Shown here in pieces: positions 8,304 to 16,526 of a DNA stretch of 64,000 nucleotides. Within the stretch, counting starts at the first letter, position 1. Each line of letters begins with the position of its first letter. The notes under the pieces are model-generated. The model was not told the origin of the DNA and did no database searches. It saw only the letters and a program-made list of their open reading frames with translations. The translations under genes and the position numbers were made by a program. The stretch is from Pedobacter sp. BMA (GTDB taxonomy: Bacteria; Bacteroidota; Bacteroidia; Sphingobacteriales; Sphingobacteriaceae): contig NZ_LECU01000002.1 in NCBI RefSeq assembly GCF_001027745.1, forward strand, positions 124,001 through 188,000, read 5' to 3'.

Positions 8304-9244
8304 TAAATTGAAATGCTTTGGTGTACACTATTAAATGATCTGAATTTTGTACTGATAAAAGGATTGGGCTGAAATATTTGAGGATGAAACATGCACGACA
8401 ACGCCTCTATCCCATCAACCAGCGTACCAATACTGGGTTGTGTAAACATATCGAAGTCCGCAATATAAACCTGATTGGATTTAACAGCTTCAAGATCATT
8501 CCATCCATCCTTCCGGCTTAATAATTCCATTTCCAATGTACTCCGGTCTACATCGAAGCCGCAAGGTGCTATCACAAGTACTTCAGGATTGTACTTTCTG
8601 ATTTTATCCCATTGGGTAACAATAGAATCGCCGGCAGGATTGGACAGCATATCCACTCCGCCGGCAGCGGCGATCTGAAAAGGAATCCAATGACCGCAGT
8701 TGTAAATAGGCTCAATCCACTCCATTAGCATGGTCCGCTTTAATGGTGCCTTATTCAGCCTCAGCTGATCAAGAAAATAATCAGTTCTTGTTTGCAGCCG
8801 ACTAAGATATCTTAATGCCACTTCTTCTTTACCCAATGCCCTTGCAATGGTAATGGCACAAGTATAAACGTCCTGCAAGTTGTTAGGCGACAGAGGAACA
8901 AGTAATGGTTGTTTGCTGAGTTTCATTACGGCTGTTTCAGTACACACCGTATCGATATTACATACCTCACAGAGGTCTTGTGTAAACACGATATCAGGAG
9001 AGATACTTTCCAATAAGTCATCGTCAACCCAGTACAGGCTTTTTCCCTGTGACTTGGAAGCAGAAAATATCCGGTCAATCTCAACGCTTGAATAATTTTT
9101 ACCCTCTAAAATACACCGTACAACTTTTGGTAACCCGGCTGCTTCTTTAGGACATTCAAAAGTTACCCCGTAGAGATGATCCTGAAGACCCATATCATAG
9201 ATCATTTTGGTTGCAGCAGGGAGGAACGATACTACTTTTAACAT
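8303..9244 (-). CDS. Cobalamin-binding protein, BtuF/TroA-like
   Basis: The 313-residue protein has the two-lobe TroA/BtuF fold: VVSFLPAATKMIYDMGL at the start, a long helical linker, and a C-terminal lobe with LMEWIEPIYNCGHWIPFQIAAAGG (split: EWIEPIYNCGHW, AAAGGVDML). Conserved WxEP-type and GHW motifs are typical of cobalamin-binding homologs. The chosen start (9244) has no signal peptide. An in-frame ATG at 9304 would add a hydrophobic 20-residue segment but lies inside a terminator hairpin, so I prefer the short form. It is linked to cobB by overlapping stop and start codons, and lies downstream of a BtuB-like receptor gene. Confidence 0.85.
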   Translation of the reverse strand: MLKVVSFLPAATKMIYDMGLQDHLYGVTFECPKEAAGLPKVVRCILEGKNYSSVEIDRIFSASKSQGKSLYWVDDDLLESISPDIVFTQDLCEVCNIDTVCTETAVMKLSKQPLLVPLSPNNLQDVYTCAITIARALGKEEVALRYLSRLQTRTDYFLDQLRLNKAPLKRTMLMEWIEPIYNCGHWIPFQIAAAGGVDMLSNPAGDSIVTQWDKIRKYNPEVLVIAPCGFDVDRSTLEMELLSRKDGWNDLEAVKSNQVYIADFDMFTQPSIGTLVDGIEALSCMFHPQIFQPNPFISTKFRSFNSVHQSISI

Positions 9245-9275
9245 AATAAATAACTTTAGTACAAAGTATAAAGAT

Positions 9276-9312
9276 AAAAAAAGTCCCCTTTCGATTTGCA
9301 TCAAAAGGGGAC
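9276..9312 (-). terminator. Intra-operon terminator or attenuator
   Basis: A 13-bp stem with one mismatch (9283-9295 with 9300-9312; GTCCCCTTT / AAAGGGGAC at the base) is followed on the minus strand by seven T (9276-9282). It sits between the DUF6580 gene and the BtuF-like gene and should stop, or thin out, transcripts from the riboswitch promoter. Confidence 0.8.
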
Positions 9313-9334
9313 CTTATCTTTATTTTAGTTTTAA

Positions 9335-9925
9335 TCAGGCTTGTTGCGCGCTAAATTTCAGTACCGGGTATTTGGCCTTCAAGATCTCGAAAGCACCAAA
9401 TAAGATAGCACCGTAAATTAAAGTTCCCTCAAGGAATCTGATTTCAAATGGGATTGCCCGTTCCAAACAAAGCCAGAATCCTTCAAGGTCCTGAGTGTAG
9501 GATGGATTTCTAAACCACACGCCAAAATCAGTAACGATCCAGTGGATCAATACAATAGATAAAGTGGAGGCCAGCAGGCTAACAGCATTGATTTTGTTTA
9601 ACAATACACGTCCAACCAATACCATTAAGGCAAATGCAAAATAGGTCCAGTACCAGCCTTCATATAAAAAACCATTGCTATATTCTTTGAAGATAGTTGC
9701 CGACAATATGAAATCGCTTAAAAATAAACTTAATAGAGGAAATGCAAAAGCTTTTAAATGGTCTTTAAAATAAGCTCCGCCAAACAAGGCAACCGCCCCT
9801 ATCGAAGAGAAGTTCGCGAACTTCAAGGCATCAGAGTTAAATGTTACCAGTAAACGGAATCCTGTAATTACAAGAATCATTAACAGTAATATTAAGGTAC
9901 GCGGATTGAATTTTAGATTCGACAT
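9335..9925 (-). CDS. DUF6580 family integral membrane protein, putative cobalamin-related transporter
   Basis: The 196-residue protein has five or six hydrophobic segments (about 11-28, 40-50, 60-78, 92-110, 115-134 and 160-185). Features such as FSSIGAVALFGGAYFKD and LSLFLSDFIL resemble the S components of ECF-type vitamin transporters and match the DUF6580 family as I recall it. The gene lies 31 bases after a BtuB-like receptor controlled by a B12 riboswitch. No BtuC/BtuD permease or ATPase is nearby, so this protein is a candidate for the inner-membrane step of B12 uptake. That role is inferred from context only. Confidence 0.75.
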   Translation of the reverse strand: MSNLKFNPRTLILLLMILVITGFRLLVTFNSDALKFANFSSIGAVALFGGAYFKDHLKAFAFPLLSLFLSDFILSATIFKEYSNGFLYEGWYWTYFAFALMVLVGRVLLNKINAVSLLASTLSIVLIHWIVTDFGVWFRNPSYTQDLEGFWLCLERAIPFEIRFLEGTLIYGAILFGAFEILKAKYPVLKFSAQQA

Positions 9926-9956
9926 ATTTATGTTATTTATACAAAGTTAAATCTTC

Positions 9957-11825
9957 TTAGTGGATATTAAAAATCACACCCGTATTAAAATTGAATCCGA
10001 GGCTGTTATATCCGATAATCTCATTGTATTTCTCGTTCAAAATGTTTTTTGCATCGAAGAAGAGCTTTATACGTTTTTTCGCCAGCGCATATTCCGCATA
10101 TGCGCCTAACAATTTATATGCTGGCAGGTTGTCTACAGTGTAGGTTGTGAAATTTCCATCGGTACGCGTACCAAAATAACGGTAATTTGCACTTATAAAA
10201 AGGTCATTTGTAGCTTGTACACCTGCCGTTAAACCAAAGGTATGTTTTGGTCTGCGAAAAAGATAATCAGCAATCGCATTATCAACGAAGTTAAATTCAT
10301 TCCCTTCAACGTATGCGTAATAACCATTGATATTGAATTTACCTAGCTTTACAGCTGGTTCTAATTCAAACCCTTTTGTTTTCTGGCTGATCTGATTAAT
10401 GTATCCATTCGGGAAAGCATAAATAATTGCATCTGTTAAATCGCGTTTGTAAGCCGCCGCACGTAAACTGAATTTGTCATCGGCAAAACTGAAGTTAACA
10501 CCGGCTTCATAATTTTGCGATTTTTCTGGTTTCAGAGCCAGATTCGCTCCGAATTGTCCGAAAAGCATGTTTAAAGTTGGTATTTTAAATGCCGTTGAAA
10601 CCGTTCCAAACAATTTAATCTCCTTTATAATGTTGATACTTGGTGTTATCGAATAAGTATAGTTTTCGCCATATTGCTCGTGCTTATTGTACCGTCCGCC
10701 AACTTCTAAATTAAAAATACTAAAATCATGTAAAAACAATGAACCATAAGCAGCAAAAATATTGGTTTCAGGTTTGTTATTAGCAGAAGAAAGCTTCATC
10801 ACACGGTTATCAATACCCACCAGGAGGTCTAGTTTATTTCCTAGCTTTTGGTTGTAAAATAAATCAAGTAACGAAACCCGGCCTTCAGTAATACTAGGAT
10901 ACTGACTTTGTGCATCGTTTCTGGTTCCTTCATAGCTGTAGTTCAAAGTAACTTTTCCGGTTGCAAATTCATACCTTGCATTTGTTCCGGCCGCGAAATT
11001 CTTCAATATCGAGTAATTGTTGGCATCAGCAAAAGCACCACCATCGAAACTATAGTTTCCATAATAATATCTTACAAAAGGGTTAATCGAAAAGTGATTA
11101 TCCAGCTTGATTTCAAAATTGGCATTCAATGCATCAGTCTTAAACCCGTCTTTGTCGAACGTAGTAGTGTTACCGGCTGGATTTGCAGCTTCAGAGATGC
11201 CATTAGTTTTAGCATGGGTATAATTGATGTTATAAGAAAATCCCTCCACTCCACCGTTTAAACCAATGGTTCCTTTGTAGGTTTCATAGCTGCCAGCACT
11301 GGCCACACCGTAAATGGTGTTTCCTTTTGGCCCACCTTTTTTAGTAATAATGTTAATTACACCGGCTACGGCATCCGATCCATAAATGGTTGACTGCCCG
11401 CCACGTAAAATCTCAATATGGTCTATTTGATCAATTGATAAAAGCCTTAAGTCGAAAGCACCGCCATTTCCCGAAGGATCGTTCTGTACAATGCCATCTA
11501 TTAAAACCACGGCATAAGCACTGCCTGCTCCCCTGAAGAAAACAGATTTATTAAGGCCTGGATTACTGCTTGATCCGGCAACTATTATCCCCGCCTGCTC
11601 GCTGATCAGCTCAGGTAGTGATTTTCCATTGCTTCTGTCTAACACCTCCCTACTGATGATGGTGACCACTTTACCGGTTTGCGATTGTTTCTGGTCATTT
11701 TTTGTAGCACTGATGACAACGTCTTTCAACTGGACGCTGTCTTGGTTTTGTGCTTTAGCCAGCTGGCTAAACGTTAGCTGTGCAAGCCCTAGACCGGCAG
11801 CAACTAATACTGTTTGTTTGTTCAT
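9957..11825 (-). CDS. btuB: TonB-dependent cobalamin receptor (BtuB-like)
   Basis: The 622-residue precursor has a signal peptide ending around AKAQ. A TonB-box-like segment (LKDVVISATK), a plug domain (about 40-150, with PELISEQAGIIV, RGAGSAYAVVLIDG and LRGGQSTIYGSDAVAGVINI) and a 22-strand-type barrel follow, ending in LGFNFNTGVIFNIH. The size is that of BtuB. The assignment to B12 rests on the cobalamin riboswitch directly upstream (11938-12102). The ATG at 11825 was chosen because it gives a clean signal peptide; the longer reading adds nine residues. It starts an operon continuing into DUF6580, btuF, cobB and a PP-loop gene. Confidence 0.92.
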   Translation of the reverse strand: MNKQTVLVAAGLGLAQLTFSQLAKAQNQDSVQLKDVVISATKNDQKQSQTGKVVTIISREVLDRSNGKSLPELISEQAGIIVAGSSSNPGLNKSVFFRGAGSAYAVVLIDGIVQNDPSGNGGAFDLRLLSIDQIDHIEILRGGQSTIYGSDAVAGVINIITKKGGPKGNTIYGVASAGSYETYKGTIGLNGGVEGFSYNINYTHAKTNGISEAANPAGNTTTFDKDGFKTDALNANFEIKLDNHFSINPFVRYYYGNYSFDGGAFADANNYSILKNFAAGTNARYEFATGKVTLNYSYEGTRNDAQSQYPSITEGRVSLLDLFYNQKLGNKLDLLVGIDNRVMKLSSANNKPETNIFAAYGSLFLHDFSIFNLEVGGRYNKHEQYGENYTYSITPSINIIKEIKLFGTVSTAFKIPTLNMLFGQFGANLALKPEKSQNYEAGVNFSFADDKFSLRAAAYKRDLTDAIIYAFPNGYINQISQKTKGFELEPAVKLGKFNINGYYAYVEGNEFNFVDNAIADYLFRRPKHTFGLTAGVQATNDLFISANYRYFGTRTDGNFTTYTVDNLPAYKLLGAYAEYALAKKRIKLFFDAKNILNEKYNEIIGYNSLGFNFNTGVIFNIH

Positions 11826-11937
11826 TTGATTGTGAGTTTTGCCCACAGCCAACAGATTCGAAAAGGAAATGAAAATACTTCAAAAGTTGGTACCTCAATC
11901 CTAGCTTCAATCCCCGAAAGCTATGAAATTATACGCT

Positions 11938-12102
11938 AAAGGCAGGTCTTCTGACTTACTCCCGGCTTTCCGGCCTTCCCGCTTCAAAACTGAAACAGTG
12001 GCGAAATGAATGAAAAACCGTTATGAAGCTTACAGCTGCGGGACAGTTACAGAATTACACTGTATTCCCTTTTAATTCCGGTTGTATAGCCGGAAACCAA
12101 AA
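11938..12102 (-). promoter_or_regulatory. Cobalamin (B12) riboswitch
   Basis: Read on the minus strand, the segment holds the canonical parts in order: AAAAGGGAA (12065-12073), a CTGTCCCGCAGCTGTAAG block, the B12 box core GCCACTG (11996-12002), GGGAAGGC and AGCCGGGAG, and the closing AGTCAGAAGACCTGCC (11941-11956). It lies 113 bases before the btuB start. No clear U-tract terminator follows, so control may be translational. In this riboswitch class, adenosylcobalamin binding lowers expression. Confidence 0.95.
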
Positions 12103-12108
12103 GCGTCG

Positions 12109-12116
12109 CAAAAGTA
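12109..12116 (-). promoter_or_regulatory. Candidate -7 element of the btuB riboswitch transcript
   Basis: TACTTTTG on the minus strand is an exact match to TAnnTTTG and lies a few bases before the riboswitch 5' end. The -33 region is poor (TTTA at a spacing of 18). Confidence 0.5.
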
Positions 12117-12306
12117 GTAAAATAAAGGGATATGTAAAATGAATGTGGCGAAACCTCCAATCATTCCACAGCGGTACTTGACCATATGAAAATTTAACAA
12201 AACCTTTTCGGCTGATTCCCGTTTATAGCCTAAATCATTGTATAAAAAACTATACATTAATTTAAAAGTAATATATTCGCATATCAATTGAACAAACAAT
12301 TACCAA

Positions 12307-13713
12307 ATGGCCAAACTATTAATTATTGATGATGAGCGGGCTATAAGAAGCACCTTGCGCGAAATTCTGGAGTACGAAAATTACGACGTCGACGATATTG
12401 ATAATGGTATCGATGGACTTGAAATGATCAAAAAAGGTAATTACGACCTTGTCCTTTGTGATATTAAAATGAATAAAATGGACGGCATGGAAGTGCTTGA
12501 ACAGGCACAGGTCATCAAACCTGACCTCCCATTTATCATGATCTCTGGCCATGGTACTGTTGAAACTGCTGTCGAAGCCAGTAAGAAAGGCGCCTTTGAT
12601 TTTATTTCCAAACCACCTGATTTAAATCGACTTTTAATCACCGTACGCAACGGTTTGGATCGTGGAACATTGGTAACGGAAACCAAAGTTTTAAAGCGTA
12701 AAGCCAGTAAAACCCGTGAAATCCTGGGCGAATCGGATAGTATTTCTAAAATAAAAGAAACCATCGAACGTGTTGCTCCTACCGAAGCTCGTGTTTTAAT
12801 TACCGGTGCGAATGGAAGTGGTAAGGAATTAGTTGCCCGTTGGTTACATGAAAAATCTAACCGCGCAGATAGTCCTCTGATCGAGGTTAATTGTGCTGCC
12901 ATCCCCTCAGAGTTGATCGAAAGTGAATTATTTGGCCACGAAAAAGGGTCATTTACATCAGCTGTAAAGCAACGCATAGGTAAATTTGAACTGGCTAATG
13001 GTGGAACCTTATTTCTGGATGAGATCGGTGATATGAGTCTCTCAGCCCAGGCTAAAGTTCTTCGTGCATTACAGGAGCACAAAATCTCACGTGTAGGTGG
13101 AGAAAAAGAAATTGATGTGAATGTGCGGGTATTGGCTGCAACAAATAAAGATTTGTTAAAAGAAATCGAAGACGGGAATTTCCGGATGGATTTATATCAC
13201 CGCCTGAACGTAATCAACATTCATGTTCCTCATTTAACTGAACGTACTGACGATATTCCTGTTATTGCTCAAAACTTTTTAGAAAGTATCTGCGGTGATT
13301 ATGGCATGCCAGTCAAGCGAATCAATGAAGGTGGCATGGCTGCTTTGCAGGCATTGCCGTGGACGGGAAACGTTCGTGAATTACACAATATGATTGAGCG
13401 TTTAATTATCCTAAGCGATAAAATAATTACCGAAAATGATGTTCGTGCCTTTGCCAACCCAGGCGGAGGAACCAATATCGGAGCGGCTTCCAGTACGCAG
13501 ATTGCCAATGCAACAGGTGGTACAGGTTTATCTTCTTCTTTCGATAGCTTCAATAACTTCCAGGATTATAAAGACCACGCAGAAAAAGAATTTATCAAGT
13601 TTAAGCTGGAGAAAAATAATTGGAATGTTTCAAAAACTGCCGATGAAATCGATATCCAGCGGAGTCACCTTTACAGTAAGATAGAAAAGTTTGGATTGAA
13701 ACGGGCAGAGTAG
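12307..13713 (+). CDS. Sigma-54-type response regulator (NtrC family)
   Basis: The 468-residue protein has three domains. The receiver (1-120) has the phosphoacceptor D52 in LVLCDIKMNKMDG. The AAA+ domain (about 140-370) has Walker A GANGSGKE at 167-174 and Walker B GGTLFLDEIGDM. The C-terminus holds a Fis-type HTH (NVSKTADEIDIQRSHLYSKI, about 443-462). The sigma-54 contact loop reads GSFTSA (214-219) instead of GAFTGA, so sigma-54 use is uncertain, though this variant is familiar from Bacteroidota. No histidine kinase gene is adjacent. A strong hairpin terminator follows. Confidence 0.93.
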   Translation: MAKLLIIDDERAIRSTLREILEYENYDVDDIDNGIDGLEMIKKGNYDLVLCDIKMNKMDGMEVLEQAQVIKPDLPFIMISGHGTVETAVEASKKGAFDFISKPPDLNRLLITVRNGLDRGTLVTETKVLKRKASKTREILGESDSISKIKETIERVAPTEARVLITGANGSGKELVARWLHEKSNRADSPLIEVNCAAIPSELIESELFGHEKGSFTSAVKQRIGKFELANGGTLFLDEIGDMSLSAQAKVLRALQEHKISRVGGEKEIDVNVRVLAATNKDLLKEIEDGNFRMDLYHRLNVINIHVPHLTERTDDIPVIAQNFLESICGDYGMPVKRINEGGMAALQALPWTGNVRELHNMIERLIILSDKIITENDVRAFANPGGGTNIGAASSTQIANATGGTGLSSSFDSFNNFQDYKDHAEKEFIKFKLEKNNWNVSKTADEIDIQRSHLYSKIEKFGLKRAE

Positions 13714-13737
13714 TCTGGCCTTAATTAGCCCTATATC

Positions 13738-13775
13738 AAAGCCGGCCTGAATGATCATCATTCAGGCCGGCTTTT
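13738..13775. terminator. Bidirectional hairpin terminator
   Basis: A perfect 14-bp stem (GCCGGCCTGAATGA / TCATTCAGGCCGGC) with a 3-base loop spans 13741-13771. It is flanked by AAA on the left and TTTT on the right, between the ends of the convergent NtrC-type and ClC genes. Confidence 0.9.
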
Positions 13776-13794
13776 CATATAATAATCCTATTTC

Positions 13795-15585
13795 TTAATC
13801 CATATAGTCATTTTGCCGCATTAGTAAGGCTCTGTATTTATTGAATATTGCGGTTTTGGAAACAAATCCTTTGTAATGGTTTGCTTCATCTACAACAGGT
13901 AGAATCCATGCATTTTCCTGTTCCATTTTTTCAAGAACCTGCTTCATGTCCTCATACTCATTAATAATATTAGGTGCCTGTTGAACAAGGTCTGAAGCCT
14001 TAACTATTTCCTTGCCTGGTGTGGAGAGAATCTCGTTAAACAAATCCTCCATATAAATGATACCTTTAAAATCTCCAACCTCATCTGTAACCGCACAAAT
14101 ATTCTTGTGCGACTTAACCATTTCGCTCATTTTTAGTGATATAGTATCATTAAGCTGAAGTGTAGGGTAAGTTTTCTCAATAAGGTATTTAAGCTTCATC
14201 TGACTCAATACTGTGCTGTCTTTATCATCGTGTGATAGAAGTTCACCCTTGTCTGCCAAAGCTTTGGTGTATATCGAATGTTTCTGAACACTGCGGTTAA
14301 TGGCATATGAAATCGCAGTTGTAATCATCAAAGGAACCATTAAAATGTACCCCCCTGTAATTTCCGCAATCAGAAAAATTCCAGTCAATGGGGCATGCAT
14401 GATTGAGCCTAAGGCTCCAGCCATTCCTGCTACAATAAAGTTAGGGACATTTAATTGAGCAACACCTGAAAGATTAACTGAATACGCAAACACAAAACCA
14501 ATTAAACCACCCATAATAAGGCTTGGTGCAAACGTTCCACCGTTCCCACCTGCGCCCAGTGTAATTAATGTCGCAGCCGATTTCATAAAAACAGTTACAA
14601 CAGTAAACAGGATCACAATACCAGTGATATTATTGTAGTCCGAAAAGATACTGTTGTTAATTACCGTAAGGTAGTCCCCCTTTAATAATGAATTTATGGT
14701 AATATAGCCCTCGCCGTATAGCGTAGGAAACAAAAACACCAATGCCCCCAGCATCAGTCCACCTATCACCACCCGTGTATAAGGATGTTTGATTTTGTAG
14801 AAAAAACTTTTTATTGCGTAATTAGCTTTGGTGAAATAAATCGAGAATAAACCGATTAATCCGGCTAAGATGACATAAAAAAATAATGCATTCACCTCCC
14901 AACCTTCGGTAATCAGGTAAAAAAGTTGTTGTGTATAAAATAGCCTGGCAACTACAGCTGCTGTTGCAGCAGACAATAACAAAGGAATAAAGGCAGGTAT
15001 CGTAAATTCAGGCAATAAAATTTCAATGGCAAATACAATTCCTGCTACCGGACTGTTAAACGCACCGGCAATTGCAGCAGCAGCACCACAGGCAACCAGC
15101 ATCGTAACTTCCCGGTAGGATAGTCCTAGTGTTCTACCTAAATTTGAACCTATGGCCGAGCCACTGGTCACAATTGGCGCCTCCAACCCTGTCGAACCAC
15201 CAAATCCAACAGTAATTGCTGCAGTAATAATTTGAGAATAGATATTGTGAGGTTCTATCTTACTTGATTTTTTCGATATCGCGTATAATAAAGGTGTTAA
15301 ACCTGTTTCAAATTTCGTTTTCCGAATAAAGTATTTAATATATAATACGGTCAGAAATACCCCGATCATTGGAAATATAAAATACAGGTAGTATTTATAC
15401 TTCCAGTGCCAGTCTGACTGAAGAAATTCTTCGATGTGATGTGTTAAACTTTTAAGAACTGCAGCAGCCAGGCCTGCTAGAACCCCAACAACAACAGCCA
15501 GTATAACTAGGAAATTACGATTTGATATTTTAGATTTTCTATACTGGTTAATCGTATCAAGGTAATTTACAAAGCGAATATACAT
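13795..15585 (-). CDS. ClC-family chloride channel/transporter with CBS domain pair
   Basis: The 596-residue protein has a ClC membrane domain (about 20-430) and two C-terminal CBS domains (about 455-590), which usually sense adenine nucleotides. The gating glutamate is E135 in GGSTGLEAP; other ClC motifs are GAFNSPVAGIVFAIE and GAGGNGGTFAPSLIMGG. By eye, the position of the internal proton glutamate (E203 of E. coli ClC-ec1) is I189 in FAIEIL. This would suggest a passive chloride channel rather than a chloride/proton antiporter. It is followed upstream by the pseudouridine synthase gene on the same strand (38 bases), so the two may be cotranscribed. Confidence 0.93.
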   Translation of the reverse strand: MYIRFVNYLDTINQYRKSKISNRNFLVILAVVVGVLAGLAAAVLKSLTHHIEEFLQSDWHWKYKYYLYFIFPMIGVFLTVLYIKYFIRKTKFETGLTPLLYAISKKSSKIEPHNIYSQIITAAITVGFGGSTGLEAPIVTSGSAIGSNLGRTLGLSYREVTMLVACGAAAAIAGAFNSPVAGIVFAIEILLPEFTIPAFIPLLLSAATAAVVARLFYTQQLFYLITEGWEVNALFFYVILAGLIGLFSIYFTKANYAIKSFFYKIKHPYTRVVIGGLMLGALVFLFPTLYGEGYITINSLLKGDYLTVINNSIFSDYNNITGIVILFTVVTVFMKSAATLITLGAGGNGGTFAPSLIMGGLIGFVFAYSVNLSGVAQLNVPNFIVAGMAGALGSIMHAPLTGIFLIAEITGGYILMVPLMITTAISYAINRSVQKHSIYTKALADKGELLSHDDKDSTVLSQMKLKYLIEKTYPTLQLNDTISLKMSEMVKSHKNICAVTDEVGDFKGIIYMEDLFNEILSTPGKEIVKASDLVQQAPNIINEYEDMKQVLEKMEQENAWILPVVDEANHYKGFVSKTAIFNKYRALLMRQNDYMD

Positions 15586-15623
15586 TTTCTGTTATTTATT
15601 TACGTTCTTTCCTACCCTGCAAC

Positions 15624-16346
15624 TTAAGCATCAAATTTGTCAAGCAGCTTAATCAAGGTTGAATAATCTTTTGGGTACGGTGCATCAATAATAATATCCT
15701 GATCATCGAGACCTTTAAATACGAGGCGTCGTGCATGAAGGGCAAAGCGTTTCATGATAGGTTGCTCCTCTTCTCCCTTAGTAAGTTTATAACCACGTTT
15801 TATTGAAGACAGGAACACAGGTTTGCCTTTATACATGTCATCGCCTACAATTGCGGCACGCTGTGTAGCAAGATGAATCCTGATCTGGTGCATACGTCCT
15901 GTTATTGGCTTACATTCAACCAGGGTATAATGCTTATAATATTTGAGCGAGTTGAAACGGGTTTCGGCACGTTTGCCTTCCATCCTGTCAATGGTCACAT
16001 TTTTATTGCCATCATTCAAAATAGGTAAATCAACCAGCAAATCATCAAAGATAACATGGCCATCTACCACTGCATGATAAGTCTTGTCAACCTTCCTGCG
16101 TTCGAACTGCATAGAGGCATGCCTATATCCTTCAGGATTTTTCGCGATAATTAACGCACCCGAAGTTTCCTTATCTAAACGGTGACAAACCTGCGCGTCA
16201 TCACTGTATTGTTTTGCTAAACGCAACACATTGGTTTCTCCGGATCCACCTCTTTCATCAAGGGATGCCAGAAATGGTGGTTTGTTGATTACAATGAAAT
16301 CGTTGTCTTCGAAAAGAATAAGGTCTTGAAAATTTGGGTACTTCAA
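15624..16346 (-). CDS. RluA-family RNA pseudouridine synthase
   Basis: The 240-residue protein shows the RluA catalytic motif CHRLDKETSGALIIAKN, with the nucleophilic Asp in HRLD, and GRMHQIRIHLA near the C-terminal half. There is no S4 domain at the N-terminus. The target uridine (23S rRNA or tRNA) cannot be read from sequence. Translation appears to begin at TTG (16346): an in-frame stop lies 18 bases upstream and no ATG occurs in the first 100 codons, while an exact -7 promoter element lies at 16370-16377. Confidence 0.92.
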   Translation of the reverse strand: MKYPNFQDLILFEDNDFIVINKPPFLASLDERGGSGETNVLRLAKQYSDDAQVCHRLDKETSGALIIAKNPEGYRHASMQFERRKVDKTYHAVVDGHVIFDDLLVDLPILNDGNKNVTIDRMEGKRAETRFNSLKYYKHYTLVECKPITGRMHQIRIHLATQRAAIVGDDMYKGKPVFLSSIKRGYKLTKGEEEQPIMKRFALHARRLVFKGLDDQDIIIDAPYPKDYSTLIKLLDKFDA

Positions 16347-16369
16347 ACTATGATCGTATTAATGAGCTG

Positions 16370-16377
16370 CAAAAATA
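16370..16377 (-). promoter_or_regulatory. Candidate -7 element of the pseudouridine synthase gene
   Basis: TATTTTTG on the minus strand matches TAnnTTTG exactly and would place the transcript start about 17 bases before the TTG start codon at 16346. No clear -33 TTTG was found. Confidence 0.45.
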
Positions 16378-16464
16378 CGGATTTATTTTAATTGGATCAG
16401 AAATTAAGCCTATATTAACCGATGATGGAAAATGAGAAAGCCATTTATATCAAATCCTAAACAC

Positions 16465-16505
16465 AAAAAAACCGCAGATTGACTGAATGATCAGCTAATC
16501 TGCGG
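16465..16505 (-). terminator. Terminator of the OmpR-type response regulator gene
   Basis: A 9-bp outer stem (CCGCAGATT / AATCTGCGG) and a 4-bp inner stem (CTGA / TCAG) at 16472-16505 are followed on the minus strand by seven T (16465-16471). Confidence 0.88.
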
Positions 16506-16526
16506 CCTCGAATCTACTAATGCATT

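Noticed and set aside
12072..12299. 75-residue minus-strand reading frame
   Set aside because: It overlaps the cobalamin riboswitch and the btuB promoter, and its sequence resembles no protein family.
12441..13082. 213-residue minus-strand reading frame
   Set aside because: It is antisense to the well-supported AAA+ domain of the NtrC-type regulator.
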